Of a stretch of DNA of 64,000 nt, positions 54,321-64,000 are shown in pieces. Origin of the DNA: Diplosphaera chodatii (taxonomy: Eukaryota > Chlorophyta > Trebouxiophyceae > Prasiolales > Stichococcaceae); assembly GCA_032358165.1 (NCBI GenBank), contig JAALGY010000051.1, positions 1,178,001-1,242,000 on the forward strand, read 5' to 3'. Numbering within the stretch: position 1 is the first letter of the stretch; each line of letters begins with the position of its first letter. The translations under genes were made by a program, and so were the position numbers. The notes below the pieces were generated by a model that ran no database searches, was not told where the DNA came from, and worked only from the letters and a program-made list of their open reading frames with translations.

Positions 54321-55145
54321 GGCGGTGCACGCACGCTGCCGCTGAAGGGTGAAGCTGCTAGGTAAAGTTCGTGGCGCAGTGAACCCCGCAACCACTGCAA
54401 GGGATACATGGCCACATCAATCTCCTGTATGCCAGTGAACAGGCAGCAGCATGCAGTCATGCGCAATGTGCAAGATGGTCCTGCAATCGCTGCAGCCCCC
54501 GCAACGTGTGATATATTGAATCGGCAAGTTCATCGCATGCTATCGACGTACAGATGAACAAAGCCACTGGACGCACCTCGGCTGCGCACAGGTGATGATG
54601 CCAGACGCGCGCCGCACCGCCACAGCAGCTGAGATGTAGCGCCCCTGATTTGGGTGAGTCCTTGCATTTGTTCCTGCGAAGACCTCGATGCAGTACGCTG
54701 TGTATCGCCGCTGCACTCCGCACCGAGCAAGGCCTCGTGGCAGCCCGCCCTCCAGCGGCAGCTGCTGGAAGTCGAAGGACAGCGGTCGACCGGTGCTCAC
54801 AGACGACAGGGCCAGCCGAGCTCAAGAGGTGGTCGTTTCTGGTCGATGTGGTGCTGATCAACGCTGAAAGCACTGGTGGTGCATACTGTCAGTCCGTGAT
54901 CGCGGACGGCTGACAGTTTGTTGCTTCATGCACGCCTGAAGAAGTTGAACACAATTGATCAGCATTGATTGACGTCAGTGCTGTCCAAGCAAGCTGGTGC
55001 CAAGGTGGATGGTCAGTCCAAAGGATGTTCTCACCGTTGTGATGCGTTGTTTGTGGTGTTAGCGGTTCTGCGGGCTGGGCAGTCAGCTTATTGACACTGA
55101 GATTCGAACCCAACGAGCATTCATCACTGGCTGCACAGAAGCGCT
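54321..55145. promoter_or_regulatory. Divergent intergenic region, PepN / TLC gene, with a possible extra exon
   Basis: 825 bases. It should contain the unresolved first PepN exon and both promoters. A long open minus-strand stretch at 54.54-54.80 kb (GTG start; FDFQQLPLEGGLPRGLARCG, YCIEVFAGTNARTHPNQGRY) has no ATG and no family match. Confidence 0.35.
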
Positions 55146-56883
55146 ATGGCGCTGCAGTTCAGTCTGACAGCGATTGTAGCTGGTGAGTGGCCCTTGCAGC
55201 ATGCCCATGCACCACATTGTCAGCACAGTGGGTCCTGCGCAGGTATATACCCCGGTTGGTGCGGGGCGTGGCTGCAAGTCTGAGCAGGCTATTGTTGTGC
55301 TGGCGCAGCGGTGATGACCACGATATCATGCGGCGCTGTCTACAAGCTGTCGGCGGTCGCCTGCCCACGCATATGGCCTCTGAGCTATGCCAAGCTGAAG
55401 GCGCCACAGCAGCGGGACTGGGATAGCAGGTGTGCGCTGCGTAGTACGTATCCTGCTGTACTGCGTGTTCCTGCGAAATCTTCATGTGGGCGATTTTCAC
55501 TCCTGTCTGTCAGGGTGCCCTCCACCATCCATGCGATTGCCATCACCGCGGCGACAGCATACACCCTCAGCATGACATCCGTCTTCCAGCACAGCCGCCT
55601 GGACAAGGTGCCTACCTCGCTTGAACCAGGATGGGATGGCCGTCTGACAGTATCGCTGGCAAGCGCAGCAGCAGGGCCCTGAATGGTCAGACATCACGCC
55701 AACTGCATTGCCATTGTCCATGCAGGCGGGCGAAAGCATCATGGTGGCGCATTCAGACGTCACCGAGGCAGCGCTGGGCATGTCGCTGGGTTACTTCCTC
55801 ACAGACATCGCCGTGATCATGTACCACTTCCCAGACATGGTGCGGCTCATGACGTGATGTTTTGTGATCATGCCCTGGGGTTGTCCTCTTTGAAATTTTG
55901 CTCATGCACATGTGCAACAGGCGGCGATTGTATGTGCTGGTGCAGGGCGGGTATGACATGATCGCTCATCACATCGCGGCGACGCTGTCTATATGGCTTG
56001 CCATCACCAGCCGTCAGGGTCATTTCTACGTGCTGGCCATGCTCGCCACGGAAGTCACCACACCATTCGTCAACCTGCGGTGGCATCTTGATGTGGCGGT
56101 GGGTCCAAACTCTGTGCTTCAGTGCTACGTCATTGCTGGTGGGAGTTGCAGCATGCTGCAAGCTGCTGCAAGCTCAAGTCTCTGCTCGTAGAACTTTCAC
56201 TCACGACTTGCATCTTTCGGTGCATGCTACGTATAGGGGCTGAAGACCTCAAGGCTGTACCTGCTGAATGGCGTGGCAGTATTCGTGATATGGTTGGTTG
56301 GCCGCCTGCTGTGGCAGCTGTACATATTTCATCACCTGGTGCGGCATCGCGCAGAGGTGCCGCTGCTGACATCGGCGGCGCAGGTGCTGGTTGTGGCTGT
56401 GCCACCGGCACTGTTCTCGCTCAACCTCTGGTGAGCCCCTGCGGCTGCAAGGCACAGTGCCACCATTGTGTTCGGACCCTGTCCACTCCAGGTCCGTCTC
56501 GTTTCTGTGGTCCATCAGCAATGGGTTCGCCAGTGGTATCAACAACGCTTTCAAACCCGCGCAGGTGGTTCTCGAAGATCGTGCGCGGCGTGCTCAAGCT
56601 GCTGCGCGGTCAACAACCAGACCAGAAGGTGCGCATGGCCACGTCGGCCACTGGTGCTAACCTGCAGTCAGGACTCGATTGCCGATTGAGGTCACGGTCG
56701 TCTGCGACAAGCAGTGAACACATGACATGCACACACGCGGTGCTTGGCACGCAGGCGAAGGCAATGCCTCGTACGCCCAAGGTCCACCAGCAGAATGGCG
56801 TGACCACCCGCAACAGCAAGCTGCGCAACGGCGAGTTGCATGTTGATGTGGCAGACAGCCGGACGCGGGCCAAGCTTGCATAG
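55146..56883 (+). CDS. TLC (TRAM/LAG1/CLN8)-domain multi-pass membrane protein
   Basis: Member of the TLC fold, close in layout to TMEM56/TLCD4 rather than ceramide synthase. ATG 55146 (MALQFSLTAIVA) splices at 55182 to AVMTTISCGAVYKLSAVACP. The family block RDWDSRVPSTIHAIAI follows (55.42 and 55.51 kb). Next come ALGMSLGYFLTDIAVIMYHF (55.77 kb), YDMIAHHIAATLSIWLAI (55.95 kb; His-His typical of TLC), GHFYVLAMLATEVTTPFVNL, AVFVIWLVGRLLWQLYIF (56.27 kb) and PALFSLNLWWF. Six or more membrane helices are visible. The cytosolic tail is basic (KVHQQNGVTTRNSKLRNGEL) and ends at TAG 56881-56883. The ceramide-synthase Lag motif is not seen, so lipid sensing or transport is more likely, but no substrate can be named. 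Confidence 0.85.
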
Positions 56884-57262
56884 GACATGTTGCGTACAGG
56901 CACGCAGCCTTCTGCTGCTGCCAGCGTGCTTTTGTATTATAGGGTCGTTCCATGTTGGTTTCTGTCTAGACCAAGGGTCAGAGATGGTCGCATCTTCCAG
57001 GAGCATCAGGTTTCAGTATGAGGAACAATTGATTCTGAACGAAACTTGCAGGTCACAAATATGCCCTGACCCTACGCCCAAATGATCTCCAAGGACATGT
57101 GCACCTGACCTTCAATTGCAAGCAGTGCAGCAGATCACGAGTAGCTGAGTGTTGCAGTTTGCATACGCCTCGTCCTCCCCACTGACTCACAAAAGCATAC
57201 CGCTTTCACTGGGGAGGACGACCGCAGACAGCTGATGACTGATCACGTCACCTTCCAATGTA
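56884..57262. other. Convergent 3' intergenic region, TLC gene / dolichyldiphosphatase
   Basis: 379 bases between converging stops. CGTCCTCCCC...GGGGAGGACG near 57172-57221 can pair into a hairpin of about 10 bases with a ~30-base loop. No exon was recognised. Confidence 0.45.
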
Positions 57263-58481
57263 CTAATCGCTATGTTGATGATCACTTGCACCAGTCAAGT
57301 AGTTCAACACATGCTGCAGCGGGCCGCGGATCCAGCCTCGCTCCACTATCCACCTCCACAGAATCGCGGTTGCAACCCCGGCGGTGAGGCCTGAGTCAAA
57401 GCAGCACGTGGATCATCAGCGCCCATCAAGCACCAGGTGATTATCCTACGTCAAGAGCCCTGCGGTCAACCTTGCTACCTGCGCAGACTTGAGAGCCATC
57501 ATGGTAGCCCAGATACATACGAGACCAGCCCACTGCCGCCACGCACGCTGTCAGCACCATAAACTCCAGGGCATCCACCCTGGAGCTGCCTGGGTGCCGT
57601 TGATGCCGACCAGCCCTCATCTGCGAAACGAAGGGTGCAGGTGCTGCCGCCTTACTCAATCCTGTCATGCTAGGGATACTGCTCAGGCTGCAACGCATCT
57701 GGTATGGGGCAGCACCTGCAGCACCATGCTGGCCCAAGCAAAAGCCATGATCTGGCTGTGTGTGGACGGCATGCCTGCAGCAGCAGGTTGCAAGTGTGTG
57801 GCCAGCATCATCATCGACGACCGAACGTGTTGGCACTGGTGAGGGTGTGAGACACCATGACATGTTGCACACACTCACCAAGGTCGCCACACAAGCCCAG
57901 CTCCTCGCAGGTAGCAGCGGGCCGCTCGATCTTGACAAGGCGCTTGAGAAGCTTGCTTAGCACTGCATCGCAGCAGACACGAACTGTCAATGGCACAGTT
58001 GGTGCGGCAGCGTGCCAGGCATGTCGTGCAGCCTGCGCTCAGCGGCAGCGCTCGCAGGCAGGTGCGCACCTGCATTGCCGCCCACGCCCAGAAACTCCTC
58101 CAGCTGGTCCCAGCTGCGCTCGTGGTACAGCAGAGCCCCGCGAAAGAACACGTGAAAGGCTGGCATCAGGGACACGTACGCCAGCGCGGCGCCCAGCCAG
58201 TCTCCCTCCCTGCAGCGCATGCGTGGGCCTGTGGCGAGCACTCGACAGCACACGTGGCGTGTGAACAGTGGTCATGCTCATCAGTTCATTTGCGTGCATC
58301 TGCAAGCGAAAGTGCTGTCTCAACTGATGAATATATGCAAACGGAGGATGCTGCCGGTCCCACCACACCTATACATTGGGGGAGCATCGAGGTTGGCGGC
58401 AATGAGGACAGCCTCTTTCGCATGATAGGCGACGCGCGGGCGCTGCAAGAAGCCGAACACGCCGTTCGCGATGCTGTTCAT
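57263..58481 (-). CDS. DOLPP1: Dolichyldiphosphatase (DOLPP1/CAX4 family, PAP2 fold)
   Basis: ER-membrane enzyme that dephosphorylates dolichyl diphosphate to recycle the lipid carrier of N-glycosylation. Six exons keep frame exactly: 58369-58481, 58070-58209, 57879-57962, 57716-57774, 57479-57620 and 57263-57390. They give 221 residues (animal enzyme about 238). Blocks: EGDWLGAALAYVSLMPAF (membrane helix 1), VLSKLLKRLVKIERP (PAP2 motif 1, K-x6-RP), GMPSTHSQIMAFAWASM (motif 2, PSxHS) and GWSRMYLGYHDGSQV (motif 3, R-x5-H). The last helix and tail are LTAGVATAIL...GASDHQHSD. All catalytic residues are present. A short insert with two cysteines (AATCEELGLCGDL) lies between motifs 1 and 2, where animal enzymes carry CGGPHTAVG-like sequence. 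Confidence 0.9.
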
Positions 58482-58862
58482 GTTGTTGCAACAGTAGGCA
58501 TGCGTGTCAGAACACTCGAGCTATCCCACTCAGCGTTGGGGACAAACAGTGTGCCCGCGTATTGCCACAGGTCACGAACCAGACACCATGCTGACTTGCA
58601 GGTTGTGCGGTGTGAATTGCTCACGGTGTTTGTGCTGCACCTGCATTTCGCGATGTGCCAACCTGGTGTGACATGGCACTGCAAATGGAGGAATTCAGGT
58701 CAGTACTAAACTCAGAGGCGTACAGCCGCGCGACGAACACTCATTCCTTGCCAAGCAGACACTGTTGGTTGCATTGGTGTCAGATCGATTCAGATCAATC
58801 AAGTTAGCACTGAATGCCACAACCGTCAGACACCCTGCTATGCTTTACACCTTGGCAGTCTT
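58482..58862. promoter_or_regulatory. Divergent intergenic region, dolichyldiphosphatase / four-helix membrane protein
   Basis: 381 bases between diverging ATGs, so a compact shared promoter region. No motif recognised. Confidence 0.45.
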
Positions 58863-60790
58863 ATGAGCGACGAGCCACACGTCAGAGTGGAGCAGACAGG
58901 GTCTGCAAGTGATCAAGCTGTCACCAGGGATCGCGACGTGCCAGAAGTGTCAAGCTCCCGTCCACTGCTGCGCTTTGAAACCGGTGCGTGCAGCAATGAG
59001 CCATTGCCCTGCTTGGTATATGCCACAGCGTGATGCTAACGACACCATGGACCAGCAACTGCTGATGGTCATGCAGAAAGCTGCTCCGACTCGGAGACCG
59101 CCAGCAATCGGAACAGTGGGCACTATGGCTTCCCCGGTGACCCCAGCCAGGAGATCCAGCCCATCAGGCGTCACGCTGCTCACCAGCAGCAGCAACAACA
59201 GCAGCAGCAGCACCGGCTGGGCCGTTTTCTCAGTGGTGGTATGAGTGCGGCGGACCGCGCTGCCGTGTCTGAGCAGCTGGCACAGCACTCCAGCAGCAAT
59301 GTGCCTGGCAGCGGTGATGCCGACACGGCTGTGCAGGCGCATGCCCCACCGCCACATCCAGGACCAGGCCTGCGTCTGCCGCCACGGGGGCAGGCTTCAA
59401 GTGGCGCTGGGTCTGCGGCCGACGCGGCGGCCGCAGCAACAGCAGCAGCAGCACCAATAGTTGCGGCTGCGGCGGCGGCAGCTGCAGCTGGCAACATTGC
59501 AGCGGGCAGGGTCTACCATGCTCTGTATCGGGGCCGTCCTGGCAGCACAGCCTCAGCGAGTGGCGCTCGCACCCCAGCAGAACTTGCAGAGCCACTGGTA
59601 CCCGGCCAGGCGAGCGGCGTATAGCGCGTGCCTGTGTCTGTCTTCGTCGCCTGTACCCTTCTCTGGACCCCTTTCTCACAGCCGCTCTCTGGCTCCACAT
59701 GCGCAGCCCATGTGGTCGAGTGGGTTCTGCTGCTTGCTGCAGGTTGCGCGCAGCGTCTGCAGCGATGGCGGGACAGAGCACACCAGCCTCATTCACCCGC
59801 AGCTGGGCACCCGCATGAGCCAGGCGGTCAGTCACCGGTCGCTGACAGAGACGGAGCGGAATACTGTGAAGGAGAAGTGGTCTCGCATGCGCGAGGTCTT
59901 TGTATTGTGGCTGGTGTCTTCAGCTGTGACACTCATCGTCAGCTGGTGAGATCATCTGCATGTGATCACATGCCAGGCAAAGCATGGTGCTGCATTTGCT
60001 GGGGATGCAATACACACCTATACTCTGGCCGAATAGCAGGGCTCCCACTGCCAGTGCTGCTGCCCTCAGGTGGTGGTTTCCGTTGGGGGTGCTGGTTGGG
60101 GCAACTGGTGTGCTGGGTTCCGCATCTGCGCTGCGGCACAAGCCTGGCGTAGACCTGACAAAGCCTGCAAGTGGCGTGCAGTATTTGGGGGTGCTCACAG
60201 GTCTGTCCGGCCCTTGAAAGACATACATGCAGCTGTGACATGTTGTTGACCTCCGTGTGGTGCCATATGGGCATAACGGTGCGTTGGGTGATCGGTACCC
60301 TGAAGCCATATGTATACTGTGTATGGCAGGGTTATTCAGCGCCTGCGCGACCGCCGTCAACCTGCTGGTGACCGCCTCCGTGCGGTGCAGCCGTGTGGAC
60401 CAGTGTGGGCGCCTGCGACTCACGTGAACCACCTCTATGCCACAAGAACTGTGTGCGATCAGACAGCCTTGCTGTTGTGCACGACCCAATGCCTACGACT
60501 GTCCATGCATCGCCCAGGTCACAGAGTTGCAGTTTTTGCCGTGCAGGCTGGGGCTCCTGACCGTCTGGTTCGGGCTCATGACCGCCGTCAGTGCCACCTC
60601 AGCGTGGTTTGCGTACCGCCTGTTGCAGACCATTCGGCCAACGGTGTACATGCGGCAGAGCGATGTGGCAGTGCCAGAGGCCGATGACGCACTGTCACCG
60701 GCGCTGCTTCGGCAGGAGACGTTCACACCCCGGGCAGCAGACCGGCTGGATTCTGGGCGGCTGTTGTTTCGAGAGCAGGAGTCGGTATGA
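58863..60790 (+). CDS. Four-helix membrane protein of unknown function with polyQ and poly-Ala N-terminal region
   Basis: ATG 58863 (MSDEPHVRVEQTGSASDQAV) splices at about 58981 to an exon carrying SCSDSETASNRNSGHYGFPG, a run of nine Gln followed by His (59188-59217), then HRLGRFLSGGMSAADRAAV and a long Ala-rich segment (AAAAPIVAAAAAAAAAGNIA). The ordered part starts after a splice near 59741: GTRMSQAVSHRSLTETERNT, then helices VFVLWLVSSAVTLIVSW, WFPLGVLVGATGVLGS, YLGVLTGLFSACATAVNLLV and LLTVWFGLMTAVSATSAWFA. The tail is acidic and polar (DSGRLLFREQESV, TGA 60788-60790). The four short helices with small residues suggest a compact bundle. I recognise no family. Confidence 0.72.
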
Positions 60791-61027
60791 TTAGGGTTGC
60801 CAGGGTGTGTGTCGTTCACCACATGTGCGCCTGGTAGCCAGCGCGCCGCGCTTGCCCCACAACAACATACATCATCCGGTAGGAGCAGAGCTACTCGAGC
60901 TGAGTCTAGTAAACTGCCTGATTGTGGCTGACAAACAACGAGTTGATCCGGTGTGTCTATCAATACTGAGGTCATGTGAATGCAAAATGGCCAACAGGCC
61001 ACCACTGCACAATACTATTTGCCGCGA

Positions 61028-62238
61028 TCACTTGATCTTCTTCAGGTCGCGCTTGGGACGCTGGCTGCCTGCAGTGACTGGCTCCGCCTCAGCTGCTGCG
61101 TCGCCATCGCCGTCGCCCTCTGCAACTGCACCATCGGCTGCTGCACTGTCCTCCTCCTCAGGCTTCTGGCCAAGCATCGCTGCAAAAGGCGAACAAGACG
61201 TCACCCACTGATGCTTACGCATCACACATGTCTATGAAACCGTTCGATAAAGCTATGCAGTAATGAAGCACGGAGTGTGAACACTTTTTCGGCACTCGGA
61301 GCAGCGGCAGTATTGATGGATTCTCACGCTGCAAACGGCGACACGTCCTTCTTGAAAGGCCTTTTGAGGGCCCCCACGGGCTTGGCTCCCAGCACGTAGA
61401 TCCTGAAGAGCGGGTCCTCCAGCACCAGGATGATGCCCATGACTGCCTGCAGAGCAGGCAGAACTCCTCAGCAGGTGGCAGTGCTGCCCAATTTAGAATA
61501 CAGCTGTAGCCTCATCCAGAATCCCGATGCTGCAGCGGCGCGGAGTATGGCCAGGCTTGCCTGGATGACGAGCGGCTGCAGGAATCCCTTCCAGCTGTGC
61601 AGCCCGATGCAGATTGCGGCACCCTGCAGCGCATGAGCGATTCTGATGAGAGATATGGACAGGCAAGAAGTACGGACCATGCTGCCGACGCCGCAATGCT
61701 GGGGTACACATCACGGTGCCTGCAAGCCAGGGTGCGGACCGTGGCGAGGCGGCCGATGGCACCCTTGGCCTCCCTGACATCGTACTCCTTGACTGTCAAG
61801 GTCTCCACCTTTTCGCTGCAGCAACAAGGGATCCTTGAGCAGCTCGTTCGCTGTTGCCTGTCATTTACGAGGCTGGCCTGCGGGGCTGAGCATGGCGCGA
61901 TGGCATGGTGCTCTCGACTCACGGGCCGGTCGCCTGCTTGAGCTTTGCGGTGATTGTCTCTGTTGTGCTGGCTGTGGCTTCTGCCCTCCACCACGCATAC
62001 AGCGACGCCAGCAGCGCGAAGATCTGCGAGAAGGCGTACGCAGCCCGGATGCCGTTCACCGGGAGGTCTTGCCCGACCTGCATTCGCGGTGCACGCCACG
62101 CATCAATAAGCTGCCGCTTGGGGTGAAGGCCGGCGCAGCAGACATGCAAGCAATAAATAAGTCAACCGCCAAACGCACCTTATTGTACGCCCACATGATG
62201 CCCATCGGCAGAAACATCTTGAGCTGCATGTTGCACAT
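61028..62238 (-). CDS. PHO88/SND3-type ER membrane protein
   Basis: In yeast PHO88 (SND3) acts in SRP-independent targeting of membrane proteins to the ER. Five or six minus-strand exons. MCNMQLKMFLPMGIMWAYNK opens at ATG 62238 (a second Met at 62229 is possible). Next is a helix block, VNGIRAAYAFSQIFALLASL, near 62.03 kb. The family signature TLTVKEYDVREAKGAIGRLA is near 61.78 kb, then LHSWKGFLQPLVIQ near 61.58 kb and EDPLFRIYVLGAKPVGALKR followed by PFKKDVSPFA near 61.39 kb. The acidic-then-basic tail (PEEEDSAAADGAVAEGDGDG; PKRDLKKIK) ends with TGA at 61028-61030, as in plant homologues. The order of blocks and the (V/T)xEYD signature make the call firm; individual exon borders are approximate. 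Confidence 0.85.
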
Positions 62239-63009
62239 GGTCACAGTGGGTCGTGGCCGCATGTGGTGAGTGCAGGGCTGTGCAACATGTAGGAGCAGTC
62301 GTGCTTTCATGACGTTCCAAATCGGGATTCAGCACGCCCGCAATTGCACTCACACGGACCATTCACCTATGCACTGGCATATAGGGGATGTGCCCACAGC
62401 ATGCATGTTGCAGATGAGCACACCTGCGCCGGCATCGGCATGATGTCAGATTTGCCGCTTCTGGTGTCTCAGTCGAACGAGCAATAGCGGTCTCGCGTGT
62501 GGGCCCGCACGTTGCCCCGGTTTGCTGCAGCCAACTAGAGGCTCGAACGGGCTACAAGAGAGCTGTACACCCTGCCAACACCGCAGGCCCGCTCTGCACC
62601 GAGCAATGTGTCTGCTGCGTGTAACGACGTGAGGACAGGAAGTCTGAAGTGCACGCAACTAGGCAACTGCAAGCCAGAAGCGCCTTCGTCAGGAAGCAGC
62701 AAAGCACTGGGCGGTGGAAGCAGTTGCAGCAGCGGGCAAAGGCACCACTGCTTGCTGCACACTGTGTGTTCTGCCTTTGCCAACTTTCGTGAACACACAA
62801 TCAGCAGGCACAGTGGGGCTGAGCGCCAGCAGGTTACGCCCAAAGGAAGCAGAGGGTGGACTTGACCATTTTCACACCAATCAAGTGCTGAGTGGCATTG
62901 CCAGGGGTTGTGGATCGGTCGTGTAGTGGAGGTACACCGCCTATACCAGCGTGGTCAGGCCGCTGTAGCTGATTGCGGCTCCTGAGCACGTCTCAGGCCG
63001 GCCGCGGCC
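62239..63009. promoter_or_regulatory. Divergent intergenic region, PHO88 / SF3B4
   Basis: 771 bases between diverging starts, the longest of the well-resolved divergent gaps. No coding exon, RNA gene or repeat recognised. Confidence 0.45.
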
Positions 63010-64000
63010 ATGTCGGCTGCCGGCGGGCGCATCACTGCTGGCGTAGGAGCCAACCTAATTGGGCAGCATGCACAGGACAGGAACCAGGAGGCCACGGTGT
63101 ACGTGGGCAACCTTGACGCGCAGGTGCGGTGCTGACACCTGATTGCTACTGATGCGGCGGCACCACAGCATGCCATGCCATGCACCTTCAGGGGCAGACA
63201 TGCGGACGGCTGGCGACATCTCACACACTCGCCTTCACCGCTGCACAGATGACGGAGGAGCTGGTTTGGGAGCTGTTCATACAGGGCGGCCCCATTGGTG
63301 AGGCCTGGTCGACCATGGTGTCCACTCTCCAACTGCCAATGCCAGTCTGCCCTGGGGTAGCAGCACGCTGAAGAGGCTACCCACTCCCTCGCAGTCAATG
63401 TGTACCTGCCCAAGGACCGTGTCACCAATCAGCACCAGGGCTATGGCTTCGTGGAGTTTCGCACAGAGGACGACGCCGATTATGTGCGGATCTGACTGAA
63501 TGCCTATGTTGCCCAGCACCATATGCAACTATCATGTGTCCTAACGCTATTAAAACCACCGTCCGTGACAGTACTTAGCTGCGCAAACACATCCGTCTGA
63601 ACCCGTAAGCCTGACACGAGTCCAAGTCATGCTTTGCCTGCAGGCTGTGAAGGTGCTGAACATGATCAAGGTGTATGGCAAGCCCATTCGTGTGAACAAG
63701 GCGTCACAGGACAAGCGCAGCCAGGATATGGGCGCCAACCTGTTCATCGGCAACCTTGACCCTGAAGTCGATGAAAAGGTGCACAGTTTACCATGACACT
63801 CCACCATCTAGTGGCGCACTTGCCCGGCTTTGGATGTGATGTCATGAGTGTCAAGAACACTCACCGCCACTTCTGGGTGCCCTTGGCCAATACACATGTG
63901 GGACACAGACCAAATCTGCTGATGTCTGCGCTGCAGCTCCTGTACGACACTTTCAACGCCTTTGGCGTGATTGTGCAAACGCCAAAGATCATGCGGGACC
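63010..64000 (+). CDS. SF3B4: Splicing factor 3B subunit 4 (SF3B4/SAP49), 5' part
   Basis: U2 snRNP protein that binds pre-mRNA near the branch site. Five exons are visible from ATG 63010. First [15 protein letters not shown] (RNP2), [36 protein letters not shown] with RNP1 QGYGFVEF, then [20 protein letters not shown]. Linker: [20 protein letters not shown], whose LFIGNL is RNP2 of the second [23 protein letters not shown] then runs into the right edge. The two closely spaced RRMs and the KASQDKRS linker identify SF3B4 rather than another RRM protein. The C-terminal Pro-rich region lies outside the window. Confidence 0.93.

Noticed and set aside
55083..55107. tRNA T-arm-like sequence (minus-strand GGGTTCGAATCTC)
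   Set aside because: The T-arm pairs, but no matching 5' acceptor strand, D-arm or anticodon arm lies at the required distance.

Overview
This is a stretch of nuclear DNA from a eukaryote, most likely a green alga; the style is trebouxiophyte-like, but I do not name a genus. The evidence is as follows. Nearly every gene is broken by many short GT-AG introns whose 3' ends read TGCAG. The non-coding DNA is full of TGCA words. Several protein families look plant-like: DUF220 START-type proteins, the plant form of complex I subunit NDUFB4/B15, a PepN-type M1 aminopeptidase and a plant-like TBC RabGAP. No rRNA, tRNA, CRISPR array or intact transposon was recognised.

Layout, left to right. 1-7175 (-): LacZ-type GH2 beta-galactosidase, cut off at the left edge. 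7644-11757 (+): WDR43/Utp5 of the U3 snoRNP. 12212-14040 (-): 20S proteasome beta5. 14570-16382 and 16884-18743 (+): tandem duplicate DUF220/START-like genes. 19383-20931 (-): small heat-shock protein with a His/Gly/Pro-rich insert. 21371-21670 (+): complex I B15 subunit, intronless. 21872-23231 (-): SPRING (DUF2054)-like secretory-pathway protein with an extra Cys-rich tail. 23830-24586 (+): SUMO. About 25036-27933 (-): TBC RabGAP. About 29426-38007 (+): purine enzyme FGAM synthase. 38743-41245 (+): EndoG-like nuclease ending in an AT-hook. 42433-45252 (+): membrane-anchored coiled-coil protein. 45853-47143 (-): polyQ, probably nuclear protein. 48411-54320 (-): PepN aminopeptidase. 55146-56883 (+): TLC-domain membrane protein. 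57263-58481 (-): dolichyldiphosphatase. 58863-60790 (+): unknown four-helix membrane protein. 61028-62238 (-): PHO88/SND3. 63010-64000 (+): splicing factor SF3B4, cut off at the right edge.

Gene order is mostly housekeeping, with no operon logic. Orientation is unusual: of 19 neighbouring gene pairs, 8 diverge, 7 converge and only 4 run in tandem, so most genes share a short promoter region with one neighbour and a short 3' region with the other. The stretch from 55 to 62 kb carries four consecutive membrane genes, at least two of them (dolichyldiphosphatase, PHO88) with ER roles.

Gene models were assembled by hand from conserved protein blocks and splice signals. Where reading frame was carried exactly across every junction (PSMB5, the first DUF220 gene, SUMO, dolichyldiphosphatase) coordinates should be good to the base. 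In long genes (beta-galactosidase, FGAM synthase, TBC, PepN) the outer limits and conserved blocks are firm but some internal exons are approximate. First exons of FGAM synthase, EndoG and PepN are unresolved. The most interesting items are the EndoG/AT-hook protein, the SPRING-like fusion, the SUMO with a natural QRGG end and long N-terminal tail, the His-rich Hsp20, and two unexplained intervals (28.0-29.4 kb and 41.7-42.2 kb).
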